From Opisthocomus hoazin (taxonomy: Eukaryota > Chordata > Aves > Opisthocomiformes > Opisthocomidae), in the NCBI RefSeq assembly GCF_030867145.1, contig NC_134443.1, positions 2,418,001-2,482,000 of the forward strand: a stretch of 64,000 nt of DNA, written 5' to 3'. Positions 45,201-57,299 of the stretch are shown piece by piece. The notes under the pieces were generated by a model, which did not search any database, was not told the origin of the DNA, and saw only the letters and a program-made list of their open reading frames with translations. Position 1 is the first letter of the stretch, and each line of letters starts with the position of its first letter. Made by a program: the position numbers and the translations under genes.

Positions 45201-47183
45201 GCGTGACCCCGAAGGCGATCGGCCTGCCCTATCCTGGCAGTATACACACCATATTTTAGCTACGCAAAGCAGCAACTAATTGATGGGGGAGCCGTCACGC
45301 TTCCCTCGCTGGGGTTTCCAGAAGATGGACGGGGGGAAAAACACCCCAAAAATAAATCCAACCCAATTTATTCGCCAAATGTAATATTGACCTCGCGCCT
45401 CGAGAGCCGGGGATGCCAAGGCAGCTCCGCTCCGTCGATCTGGAGGACTCACAAGGGCACGGACGCTCTGGGTGAAGCGCTGCTCCGCTCGCCGCGGCAC
45501 GCGTGGTCGTGGGCTTCAGGTCCTTCGCTGGGATCCTGATCTCCCGCGCGGAGCGGCTCAGCTGGTTCCTCCCAGCTCGCTCCCCTCGCTCTGCGACGTC
45601 GCTCTCTCCCGGCCTCCTTGGCGCGTCCCCTCCCGCGGCTCAGACCTCGCCGCCCACCCTCCGAGCCGGCGGGAGGTCCAACGCGTCGCCGAAACCCCGC
45701 AGATGAGGCCGACCCACCTCGGGGCAGCCCGCGGCCCGCAGCTGCCCTCCACCAGAAGCTGCAGAGCAGGAAATTCCCGGAAGATTTTCACCCCGACCGC
45801 TTCTGGCCAAACCTTTTGCAAGCATAAGAGTTTATCGGGGCCTCTTTCGCCGACGGATTTTGCGGGAGCACGCGGCTTCCCAGGCGCTTCAGAGCGGTTT
45901 GGTGCAAAACTGGCAAACCCCAGGGGGAACAAAGTCAAACCCAAAGCAAACGGCAGCGCAAGGAGCAAAGTTTAAACCCCAAACAGAACAAGCCAAAGCA
46001 GGTAGCAGAGTCCAAAGGGGAAAAGCTCAAGAGAAAACCAACCTTCTCCTGGTGCCGGCAGCAGCGCCGGCGGCTCAGGCAGAGACTTCCACCGAGGACG
46101 GAGCGACAGCGGTGTCGATGTCGCCTTTGACTGTGCGTGGCTCCTCGTTCTTGAAACCACACGGTCGCAGGCTGTCGGGAATCCTCCGAGCCCAACGCCT
46201 CTTCTGCCGTGATGCAAGCGCTCAGCTACGCGGGCGAGAGACCAGGGACCGGAGCGGGAGCCGTGCCGCTCGCTTCTTCGGCCTCCCGATTCGCAACGCC
46301 CGCGTTCGGGGCAGACACCGGCATCTTTCCGCTCCCAGCATCGCGCTTCCCCCTGGAATTTGCCGTCTCACCAGATAAGTGATAAGTTGGGGTTATCACT
46401 TATAAGTCCAGCTAAGTTGGGGTTCGGAGGGTTCACCTTTCTCCTTCCAGCACCCGTCCCCCTTCCGCACGCCCCTGATCTCTCGCCACGTGCCGTCAAG
46501 ACAAGGAATCAGGGGAAGCTCAGTGCAGCTCCCATGGAGCCCACGTTCCCCCCGTTTTCCCCCCTCCTCTAGACACACAAGAGTTTCTCCACCGCTACCA
46601 GCAGCCCCCCCAGCACGCCCGCCAGCCCAGCTGCCCCAGAAGCCGCTCGTTTTTAGGGACGCTCATCAATCCAGGAGCCTCTTTCCGCCATCATCCCGAC
46701 GTTCCCGTCGGACGCGTCATGCCGGCGCGGGGCAGCGTCAGCACCCTCGAACCCCCAGGGACCCACGCCGGCTCGGAGCAGCCCAGCACAACGTTGGGGC
46801 GTCGTCAGGAACCTCTCGCCGTGAGCATCCCCCCCCCCCCAGCAATTCCTCGAGCGCCCACGCAGACAGCAACGGCGTCATTAGGACACGCGAAAAAACA
46901 CCTACCCCATAGCGATGTCACAACGTTCAGTTGGCTGATGCTCGTAAAATGCTATAAAAAGCTTCGTTAAGCCTCGCCCTTCTGAGACACGGGCAGGATT
47001 CGCAGGCTCGTTTGGGAGGCGGGGGACCGACGAGCGCTCGGCAGCCAAAATGCGAGCGCAGAAGAGTTTCCAGGTCCCAGCCAGGGCACCGCCGGCCGTT
47101 TCGTGGGGAAAACCCCGGCAGCACAGCAAGCGCCTTCGCCGCAGTCGGAGGCGAAGGGCCTGGCCGGTATTTTCAGCCCTCAC

Positions 47184-47640
47184 CTGGAAAGAGTCCAACG
47201 CAGGGCTGTGAGGATGAGGAGGGGACTGGAGCATCTCTCCTACGAGGAGAGGCTGAGGGAGCTGGGCTTGTTCAGCCTGGAGAAGAGAAGGCTGAGAGGG
47301 GACCTTAGAAATGCTGATCAATATCTGCAGGGGGGGGTCAGGAGGACGGGGCCAGGCTCTTTCCAGTGGTGCCCAGTGACAGGACAAGGGGCAACGGGCA
47401 CAAACTGGAGCAGAGGAAGCTCCAGCTGAACCCGAGGAAGAACTTCTTCCCTCTGAGGGTGACGGAGCCCTGGCCCAGGCTGCCCAGGGAGGCTGTGGAG
47501 TCTCCTTCTCTGGAGATATTCCAGCCCCCCTGGCCGCGGTGCTGTGCCCCCTGCTCTGGGTGACCCTGCTTGGGCAGGGGGTTGGGCTGGGTGACCCACA
47601 GAGGTCCCTGCCAACCCCGACCATGCTGGGATTCTATGAA
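47184..47640 (+). mobile_element. CR1 LINE, 5'-truncated, OTUD7B intron 1
   Basis: Forward, about 455 bp, from GAGTCCAACGCAGGGCTGTG to CATGCTGGGATTCTATGAA. Confidence 0.95.
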
Positions 47641-50600
47641 AAGGGCACAAGCCTCAGCTCTAAGCAATCACACCCTCGTTACACGCAGGGCCGGATTCCC
47701 ACACGACCGTCTGCTGGCTCCGGGACCGAGCTCCCTCCACCGCGCGCCTCCTCTGCGGGGTCTCCGAGCCTCCGAACGCGACTCCTGACCCGACCGGGCC
47801 AGGCGGGACGGTGCGGATCCACTGCTGCCCGCAGCCGCTCCTCCGCGCGAAGGCGGGGTTTTACGAGGCAAGGACCGCTCCGCAGCCCCGCAGATGCGCT
47901 GGGTGCGTCGGTAAGGGTGCCGGCGCGCCGGCGGGAGCTCCTTCTGCCCCGACACCGGCGGCTGTCGCTGCTCCCGGCGCCCGTCGGCCTCCGCAAGCGG
48001 TCACCATCCCCTGCGTCGGTCGTGGGGCTGGCGGCACGAGCAGCCCCGCTCGTCTGTGGGGAGAGCGACTCGGGCTGCTAATTAACGTGAGTTAAACAGC
48101 CGTGGGTGCCGTCACCCGAAGGGAGGGCTCGTGCCAACCGCTCTCTGGGGAGGTCGGCAGGAATCCGGCACCGGGGCAAAGCCTCGCGCCGGCTGAACTT
48201 CCACCGCGGCCGGCACGGGGCGAGCAGCCAGCGCGGCCGCTCCTCCGCACGGAGAAGCTCCGAAATAAGCCTGGCTTTAAATCCGACAGAGTCAGTCACT
48301 CGCGTCTCCGCAGGCACGGCCAGCGGCGTCTTCGTTGGGTTTTAACCGCTCCTCTCCCCTCGGTCTTCAAAGCTTCACATCGGCTCGAGGGAACTCGCGG
48401 CACGCTGCCTTGCCGGCTGCCCCGATCTGCAACAACGCAGGCTCAAAACAAAGCTAAAAGGTTATTAACAAATTACTCCCCGCCTCCAGACGTTTCTAAA
48501 ATGTAAAAGCCACGGGGTGTTGCTTAAATCAACCCGAGCAAGAAGAGGACAGGAACGGCCGACGAGTTCCCAGCCCCTCTCCCGCGACGCGTGGGGATCC
48601 CGGGAGGGAGCAGCCTGGTGCCCGCCAGACCCGGAGGTGTTTCCCACATTATTTCAGGCTGATTCACTGGGGTTTTTATATTCTTGCCCCGTCCAGAAGG
48701 GATGGCTGAGCTCACTGCTGCTGGAAATGCTTCACCCAGCCCTGCTGCCGTGCCTGAACACGCCGTCGCGCCTGCGGAGCGCGGTCCTCTGCGAGCCGTG
48801 GAAGGAGAGCGCCAGCGGCAAACGCCGGAGACGACCCCCGAGGAGAAAAACCCCGCAAACAACCCGAGGTTGGGCACCGGCCTCGCCACCGGCCGACCCT
48901 CCCGGGGACGCAGCCAGCTCTGCGCCCACGCCTGGCACCGCCCCGGCCGCTTTGTCAGTTTTCCGCAGCGACGGGAGGAAAGCAGAGAAAACGCAGATTT
49001 ACAGCTCCGCGCCCATGGTCAGAGCCTTCGGGGCTACGAAGATTTGGGAGCCTTCATCACTCTGCTTCCTCCTACAGCAAGGCTGCCCTGGTTTCTGAAA
49101 GCCGACCTCATCCCAGCCAGCAACGCAGCGCGAGATCCTCAGCTCTGGCACAAGAGCAGGTCGAACAGAAAAGGAAACGAAACTTGGAATTTATGTATTT
49201 CTTTTTGTTTTCAGCCGGTCTCGAAGAAGCTGCCTGGCCCCAGCTCGTGGCGGGGATGGGCAGCCAAGCCCGGGCCGCTGGCCAGGACCGCGCTCGCGGA
49301 GGTGCCTTCACCGGCTCTTGCTCTCAGACGAAAACGAAAGCCAGGAGCCGGCGGCCGCGTCCAGCCCCGGGGCATCCGCTTCCTGCTCGCTCCGGGCAGC
49401 GGGATGCAGCAACCAGAACTATATTAGGAAACTTCACCGTTTCAGCCCAAGAAAAACGTTTCCTTTTGCGTCAGAAGCCCACGTGCAACCTCTCTCCTTC
49501 CTAAGCTCGAGCTTTCAAGTCAACATCACACGCCACCAGCAACCCAAGAGGACTTTCATCTTCCCCTGCGTTTACGCACTCCCTCTGCGCCGCGTGCGTT
49601 CTGATTTTACACCGAGTTTGGGCTGGGCAGGTGCGTTTCCCAGCTGAGTTACTAAAAAAATCTCTTAAGATCTGGGCACACCAGCAGCCTCTGAGCCCAT
49701 GCACGATCGCTAACGAGGAGCACGATGAAGCGATGGCGGCGCAGGGGGAATTGGACGAGACCGTCCCTGGGGTGTTCGCCAGGCAGACGCCAACCAATCC
49801 AGCCGATAAAACTCGCGCCGTCGGTGGGTTTAACGCCCGAGGAAACATCGGTAACAGCGTCCTGCAACACCACGCTCCAGATCCTGCCAGCTCTCCGCCC
49901 ACGGGATTGGACCGCGTTACCCACGGGTGCTCTGCTGCTTCTGCAACGGGTCCAGGGGCTCTTCCCCCCGCGGCGCGCGCCGGGGCCCGAGCACGCAGCG
50001 GTGTCTCCAGCGCAGCACCGAGACGACGCTGAGGCGCGAGTCACGGCCAGCTCTGAACCCTAACGAGCGCCATCCTCACACAAAGAGTCGTTCTCGCTGG
50101 GTCACCGCGCCCGCGAAAGCCGGGGGTGAGAGCCGCGCATCCCCGAGCGCCGCGAGGACGCCTCTGCCGACGGCTGCCTGCGGGCTTCACCCTCCCGGCG
50201 CCGGAACGGCTCGCACGGAGAAAAGCCGGGTTCAGTCAATCTCTGCCCGAGCCTGCAAAGCCCTCGGAACAGAAACGGAGCAAGGTTAAAACACCGAACA
50301 CCCACCCAAACCCAGAGCGAAGTCGGAAAACGCCACCGGAGCGAAGCGAGCCGCAGCCCCCTCGCGTCCCCCGGCCTCTCCGCGGGACAACGCGACGCCG
50401 GAATTCACCCGCCGGGCTCCGGCACGCGCTGACCCGACGCGAAGCCGGAGCGGTGCGGAGCGTCCCGGTGCCCCGTGGCAGTGGTGAAACCGCACGACTG
50501 CGATCCCCGCCCCAGCTCCATCCGGCAGATTGGGAGAGACCACGGGAAGAAGTAAGAAGGACGCGAGGTAAAATAATCCACCGAGCCCCAGCTTCACCGC

Positions 50601-52439
50601 TCGCGTCTTCCAGGGCACAGCGGGGGGAATCGCCAAGCGCACGTAACCACGTCAGCGTTTCTCTGGGAATGAACGCGATCCGCGGGCCGGGAAGGACGGG
50701 CGAACGGTTCCAGGATCATCATTTAGAGGGGCTTTAATTTTCACGTTCCACTAAGATTTTGATCACATTGAGAACTTCAGAAAAAGAAAAAAAACAATAT
50801 ATAATAAGAGGGCTAACGTCCAAGCTAAGCGTTAAACACGATGCAGAACTCCAGCCTTCGCTACCTCTTGGTGTTTCCAGGAATATTTCAGGAGCATAAA
50901 ACTACCTCGTCTCTTCCCCAGTTCCGCCGCGCGGCTTTTTGGCAAGGGCAGGAACCCGAGCCGGGACTCGGCAGCACAACGCCAGCACCCGACCTCGGCC
51001 GGGCACCTCCACCTCGCCCCGGCCTCGCGGCGGGAGACAGGACGACCCCACCCCGGCGCTGGACCCTCCGCAGCCCCCGGGCACCTTCCGCTGAGATCTG
51101 GAGGTGCCGAAACCCACGCGAGATCTCGTCCTGCCGGAAGCTTCTCGCTCCCGGCCGCCGGTCACCCGCTCTGCTCCGCCAAGCTCCACCAGCGGCGAGA
51201 CGGGCGAGACTTGGGTGCCACGAGCAGCCCCGCGCCTGCTCCTAACGAGCCTTATCGGAATAGCGACAAGCGAAATCAGCTACTCACGCGGCTCAGCTCC
51301 CGACGAGCGAGATCTGAAGGTCCTCCAGGGAGGCTCCTCGCTTCCTGCTCCTTCCCACCACCGCGGGACGCTGCCCTGGCGCCAGCCCGCACCGCTGACC
51401 CGGCACCGGCAGGTTACCTAACGTGCGCGAGAACAGCCGAAACACCGAGCCGGGATTAGCGACGCCGCGCTGGACCTGACCTAATACCTTGATTACGGTC
51501 GTTAAGCTCCGACTAGGCGCAGCGCGAGACGGCGTACGGACCGCACAGCTCTCGCTCCAGCGAGGGCGAAAAATCAAACCGGCAGCTCGTCACCGAACCC
51601 CCGGTGCCAGAGCCCACACAGCGGTTATCCCTGGGGGAAAGGAAGGCGCAAGAAAACCCACGAGCTCGCCGCCTCCTTCGGCCCCGGGAAGGGGCACCGT
51701 GGGCGCAGAGAGAACGCCCGTCCCCGCGGCGAGACGAGGAGTGTCCGGTCCCCGCAGCGAGACGAGGAGTGTTCGTCGCGAGGGGCGACGGGCAGCCAGG
51801 CATCTGGACGCAGCTCCTCGATGAGCTTCACCCTCCGGGGCGGGCCCGGCCTCGCAGCCTCCCGCAGGGTTTCGGCGGGGCCGGCTGCCTCAGGACCGCA
51901 CGCCGGCCCCGCGCGCGGAGCCCTCCAGCCGGGCAGAGCTGCGCTGACAAACGCGCTGTTGCTCAAGAGCCGCAGCGCAAGCCAAGCCGCCGTTGGGCAA
52001 GAGTCGCAGCGAGAGTTTATAAAAACGGGGCGACTTTCACTTGCTTGACTGTTTTTAAATAAACCCTTTCCGCTGTTTTCCCGAGCTGCAGCCACCCCCT
52101 TCCCTCTGCTCTGAACACCACCGTGCAAACTTCAGCACCCCGATTTCTCCACAACCGGGGTGGGAGCAGGCGCCGGCAGCTGCCCAGGAGCGCAGGCTCC
52201 CGGCCGTAGCAGAGCCAGGAACAGCCTCCAACACAGACGCAGCAGCTCCCGTCCCTCCGAGGCTCTACCCCCATCATCGTCATCGCTCTCCTCCACCAGT
52301 TCCTCCTTCGAGGGGGTTTGTGCTTTCCAGGATAAATTACAAAAGAATTCAGGGCAGAACCAAGGGCTGTGGTGTCCGGCCACAGGCGCAGCTTGCTTCA
52401 CGGGGCCGCGCCGACGGCAGTGGCAGGAGCAGCAGGCGA

Positions 52440-52584
52440 AGAGTCTCCTTCTCTGGAGATATTCAAGACCCGCCTGGACAAGGTCCTGTGCAGCCTGCTG
52501 TAGGTGACCCTGCTTCAGCAGGAGGGTTGGACTAGATGACCCACAGAGGTCCCTTCCAACCCCTACTATTCTGTGATTCTGTGA
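52440..52584 (+). mobile_element. CR1 LINE 3' end, about 145 bp
   Basis: Forward, from GAGTCTCCTTCTCTGGAGAT through CAAGACCCGCCTGGACAAGG to the full double tip ATTCTGTGATTCTGTGA. Its TTGGACTAGATGACC variant marks an older subfamily than its neighbours. Confidence 0.93.
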
Positions 52585-52800
52585 AACGACTGCCCGAAGC
52601 AGAGCTCCGCGCAGCCGCCCTTCCTCGCGCCGCGGCTCGGCAAAGCCGCCGAAGGGCTCGACGAGCGCGGCAGCACCCGCTGTGCTCCCAGGAACGACAG
52701 TCATTACAGAGCGGCTCTCTCCCCGTTTCGGCCAACGCCGAGGCACGTAGCTAAACCCAACGCGGTTTTCTGAGCGGCTGCACTTGAGGAAATCCAGTCG

Positions 52801-53100
52801 GAGGAAGATGGGGCCAGGCTCTTTCCAGTGGTGCCCAGCGACAGGACAAGGGGCAACGGGCACAAACTGAGGCAGAGGAAGCTCCAGCTGAACCCGAGGA
52901 AGAACTTCTTCCCTCTGAGGGTGACGGAGCCCTGGCCCAGGCTGCCCAGGGAGGCTGTGGAGTCTCCTTCTCTGGAGATATTCCAGCCCCCCTGGCCGCG
53001 GTGCTGTGCAGCCTGCTCTGGGTGACCCTGCTTGGGCAGGGGGTTGGGCTGGGGGACCCACAGAGGGCCCTGCCAACCCCGAACATTCTGTGATTCTGTG
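52801..53100 (+). mobile_element. CR1 LINE 3' end, about 300 bp
   Basis: Forward, from GATGGGGCCAGGCTCTTTCC to CATTCTGTGATTCTGTG. It lies about 220 bp from the previous copy in the same orientation but belongs to a different subfamily, so it is an independent insertion. Confidence 0.94.
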
Positions 53101-55406
53101 GAGGGAACTTCACCTGCCTAAAGCAGGCTGCTGCTATTTCCAGCCCAAACCCCGGCTTCGCAAGAGAGCCCAGCACTCGCCGGCCTCCCGGGGGGACGCT
53201 CGCAGTCGGCACCTCGGAAACCAGGCCACGGCAGATCTCGCCACCCCACCAAGCACCGCTGCTCCCCGCGGTCTCCTGCTCCGGCCCTCCTCCCGCCGGG
53301 AAAATCTGATTTTCTGTCAGCAACGAGTTCACAGTTTTGCCAAAGTGCTGCCAGAGCCGAGGCGCTCGCTGGGACACAGCGAGGGAGCGTCGCTCCCAGC
53401 ACCTCCCCACTGCCCCACGGCGAGCGGCCGCATCCTGCCGCGGCCGCGCAACGGCAGAGCCACGCCAGAAACGCCGCAAACTCTCAGCAGAAAACCAAAC
53501 CAACCAAAATTAAAGCACTAGAGAGACCCCGGTCCTGACCCTCGCGAGCGTCTGGGCGCACAAGTCCCCTCACCTCGCCGGCCGCCCTCTGTTCTCGCAG
53601 GGGTCTGCGCGCCCCGCGCCCACCGCTCGCCTGTCGAAGGGCCGGCTCTGCCAGCCGGCCGCACCGAGTCGCGTGCTCGTAGCCAGCAGCCCGGCCGCTG
53701 CCCCTCCCAGCTGCGCCGCACACAACGCCGCGCGCCGCCGCGCCGTCTCCCCTCCGCAAGCTTCTCTTCAGCCAGCAAAAACACACGCTCAAGCAGTGCA
53801 ACGCCGCTTTTCCCCAAAAAACACCCCAAACGCAGCCGCTCGAGCGGCCGCACAGCGGCTTCGCCGGTGCGCTTTGCGTCGAGAACACCCCTCGCTCTTC
53901 TCGCCACGCTGCCATGGGCAGAGAGGAGCGCGGTGCCCGCTCCGCGCAGGTGAAAGCCGCGAAGCCGCAAGCCACCGCGCCGTTTATTTTCCTTTTTCCC
54001 CCTACTCTGTCCTGAAGCTGCCCATCCAATGCCTCCAATCAGCACCACAACGTTTCCTTTTCTTTTAAACTCTCTGAAGGAAAAAAGCGCCCAAGACAAA
54101 TTTGCCGCAACGCTTCACCGCCCCGCCGCGCTCCCCCTGCGACACCGAGCTGCCAGATTCTCGATCGCCGCGCACGGGTTGCAAAGGCCGAGCTCCGTGC
54201 AAGGCGCAGCAGCAAGCGGCCCCCAGCCCGAGGGCCCGGCAGTGGCGCGGGAGCGGTCAGGCTTCGCTGAGAGAGCGGAACCACGCAGCGGGGTCCGGAG
54301 GAAGAACGCGGACACCGTCAGCGAGCCGATGCGGAGAATTCCATCCGCCAAGTTTGGCTTCCCCGCCTTCACGACTTCAGCTGACGATAACGACTTTATT
54401 CGCCCTACAATTCAAGGATGAAAAATCATTTTCCCTGCACGCTGCGAGCGCACCGCCGGCGGCAAACGCCTCGCGGAGCCGATCGTCAGGCAGATGGCAC
54501 CGCGTGGCGCCCGCCCGTCGCGCAGGCGTCGCGGCAGGGACGAGCCCCCCGTGCCCCGGCGCAGCAGGGAGGCTCCGTCCCGTTACCGCGCTCCCTGCGT
54601 CAGCGACTCCCGCGGCGCGGCGTCGGCGCGAGACGTCTCCCTTCGGCACGGGATCGCCAGAGCCGGTGAGTCACCGCCGGCCTCCTCGCCCACAAGGAAA
54701 GCGCTCGGAGTCCGCGGCTCGGCAGCCTGCAATTAGCCGGACGAGAAACTCCCTTTCCTCCCGAGATTACGACGACGGCTCCGCGCCGGAGTTGTTTCGA
54801 AGCCGGTGTCTCGTCGCGGCACGGTCGCGGCCCTGACGCACGGATCCCCGCACAGACGCCTCGCGCGGCTCAGCGGGCGCGAGGGAGAGAGACAGCGGCG
54901 CTTGGCCGGGGCGAGACCCCCGGGACGGGGCCTGGCAGCCACCTCTGCTCCGGCCGCGTCTCCAGGCTGCCAGCGGCAAACCCCGCTTGGCCCAGGCTGT
55001 GGAAAAGTACCCAAATCCCCCCGATCTGCCCCCAAAACCAGCGCCGGGGAGCGGGGCCGAACACCCAGCGCCCACCGCCCTGTCTCTGCCAGCCCCGGTG
55101 CGGTTTTCGCCCGCTCTGGCTCAGGCCCGGTGGCAAAGCCGGGCTCTACCCCGCTCCCGGGGACTTCGGCCGACCCAAGGCACCGAGACCAGACCCACGA
55201 CGCCGGGGCCTGCCGCTCCCGCGGGGGGGGGAGGGAGCCCGGCCGCCCCCCTCCCCGGCCCCACCGGCGCCCGGGCCCAGCCACGGGCCTAGGCGGGACC
55301 CGCGGCCGCTTGAGGCAGCGCCGTGACCCCGGCGGGACCCGCCGCCGCCCCAGGCCCGGCCCCGCCGAAAACTTTCCCAAAGAGCGAGCCCCGAGCCCGC
55401 CGTTAC

Positions 55407-55560
55407 CTGCGCGCGGCTCCATGGCGCTGCGCTGCGCTCCGCTCCGCTCCGCACCGGGCCCGGCCCGGCCGCCGCCGCCTCGGCCGCGCTCCCGGAGGGG
55501 CGGGAAGTGACCGCGCTCCGCCGCCGCCGCCGCCGCCCGGAACGCCGCGCCGCCCCCGTT
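55407..55560 (-). promoter_or_regulatory. OTUD7B: OTUD7B non-coding exon 1 and CpG-island promoter
   Basis: A donor GCGCAG|GTAACG at 55406/55407 lies in the densest CpG stretch of the window (about 55.1-55.7 kb), 13 kb upstream of exon 2. CCAAT on the plus strand at about 55626 and a 19-G run at 55648-55666 lie just upstream. The 5' boundary is a guess, because no TATA box or initiator fixes the start site. An ATG in strong context at 55420-55422 would open a short upstream ORF. Confidence 0.65.
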
Positions 55561-55647
55561 CCCGCCCGGAACGCTTTGACGGGCGCACGCCGCCGCTCCG
55601 CCCCGCCCCGCCGGGCCGGGCCCAGCCAATGGCGACGGCGCCTGCGC

Positions 55648-55666
55648 GGGGGGGGGGGGGGGGGGG
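55648..55666. repeat. Poly(G) run of 19
   Basis: Uninterrupted G run on the plus strand, directly upstream of the OTUD7B CpG-island start region and 20 bp from a CCAAT motif. Confidence 0.9.
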
Positions 55667-55709
55667 CAGGGGAGGGGAGAGCGCCCCCTGCAGACGGGCG
55701 GAGGGCTGT

Positions 55710-56435
55710 GCGTGGGGCCTCGACCTCTGCCTGGGGCCCGAACCCGCATCGTGGGGCCTGCGTGGGGCCTGAACCCACCGGGCTGGGGCTTAAACCCTAG
55801 CGTGGGGCCAGTAACCCCCTGCTTGGGGCCAGTAACTCCCAGCATGGGGCCTGAACACCCTGCATGGGGCCTGCATGCGGCCAGTAACCTCCTGCGTGCG
55901 GCCCGAACCCACCGGGTTGGGGTTTAAACCCCAGTGTGGGGCCTGAACCCCCTGCGTGGGGCCCGAGACCCTGCGTGGGGCCTGCGTGGGGCCAGTAACC
56001 CCCTGCTTGGGGCCAGTAACTCCCAGTGTGGGGCCTGAACCCCTGCGTGGGGCCTGAACCTACCGGGTTGGGGCTTAAACCCCAGCGTGGGGCCTCTAAC
56101 CCCCTGCGTGGGGCCCAAGACCCTGCGTGGGGTCTGAACCCACTGAGTCGGGGCTTAAACCTCAGTGTGGGGCCTGTAATCCCCATCGTGGGGCCTGATC
56201 CCCTGCGTGGGGCCTGAACCCCTGCGTGGGGCCTGAACCCACCGGATTGGGGCTTAAACCCCAGTGTGTGGCCTCTAACCCCCTGCGTGGGGCCTGATCC
56301 CCTGCGTGGGGCCTGTGTGGGGCCAGTAACCCCCTGCTTGGGGCCCGAACCTACCGGGTTGGGGCTTAAACTCCAGCGTGGGGCCTGAACCCCCTGCGTG
56401 GGGCCCAAGACCCTGCGTGGGGCCTGCACCCCCAA
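55710..56435. repeat. GTGGGGCCTGAACCCC minisatellite upstream of OTUD7B
   Basis: Irregular units of about 18-35 bp built from TGCGTGGGGCCTGAACCCC, CTGCTTGGGGCCAGTAACCC and GGGTTGGGGCTTAAACCCC. At least 25 copies, beginning only about 150-300 bp upstream of the inferred promoter. Confidence 0.93.
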
Positions 56436-56833
56436 ATCCTGGAGGCCGAGGGGAAGGTGCCCGGTCCCCCGAGGCTGATTCCCGCTGGGAATTGTTTTCC
56501 CGGGTGGGGGAAGGTGAAGCCACCTCTCTCGGCCCCGCGGCGCACAGGGCCGAGTGGGCCGGGCAGCACCGGCTGCCTGGCATTCCCCCTGCCGTGGGTG
56601 CCGGCGGCCGCGGGCGAAGCACGCTGGGAATCCGCCCCGGCGCTGCCACTCGGGTTGCTTCCCGGAGCCAGGAGGACGCGTCCTCGCAAAGCCGAACTGG
56701 AGATCTCGGTGGTCGGTGCGGGGAGACCCGCGGTGCCGCCAGCTCTGCCACGAGGTGCCGGGATGTGCTGGGAAATCCCGGCAGAGCGCCCACAGGGAAC
56801 GGCCGGTCGGGTGTTTTTACCGCTCGGTCCATC

Positions 56834-57296
56834 TCACAGAATCCCAGCATGGGGGGGGCTGGCAGGGCCCTCTGTGGGTCACCCAGCCCAATCCCCTGCC
56901 CAAGCAGGGTCACCCAGAGCAGGCTGCACAGCACCGCGTCCAGGCGGGGCTGGAATATCTCCAGAGAAGGAGACTCCACAGCCTCCCTGGGCAGCCTGGG
57001 CCAGGGCTCCGTCACCCTCAGAGGGAAGAAGTTCTTCCTCGGGTTCAGCTGGAGCTTCCTCTGCTCCAGTTTGTGCCCGTTGCCCCTTGTCCTGTCGCTG
57101 GGCACCACTGGGAAGAGTCTGGCCCCATCCTCCTGACCCCCACCCTGCAGATATTGATCGGCATTTCTAAGGTCCCCTCTCAGCCTTCTCTTCTCCAGGC
57201 TGAACAAGCCCAGCTCCCTCAGCCTCTCCTCCTAGGAGAGATGCTCCAGTCCCCTCCTCATCCTCGCAGCCCTGCGCTGGACTCTCTCTGGTAGCT
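56834..57296 (-). mobile_element. CR1 LINE, 5'-truncated, intergenic
   Basis: Inverted, about 460 bp, from CTCACAGAATCCCAGCATGG to TGCGCTGGACTCTCTC. Confidence 0.95.
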
Positions 57297-57299
57297 CAG

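Larger units (their letters stand above)
42212..55406. other. OTUD7B intron 1 (13.2 kb)
   Basis: Contains three forward CR1 fragments, listed separately. The remainder is unique, moderately GC-rich sequence. I found no exon or RNA gene in it, although an alternative 5' UTR exon cannot be excluded. Confidence 0.6.

Noticed and set aside
47184-47563. CR1-derived frames (for example 34036-34602, 40837-41187, 47103-47429) as host genes
   Set aside because: They are the LINE ORF2 C-terminus in truncated copies, repeated at several places in the window.
55797-56435. 212-codon minus-strand repeat protein upstream of OTUD7B
   Set aside because: It is a translation of the GTGGGGCC minisatellite, with no start context, splice signals or family match.
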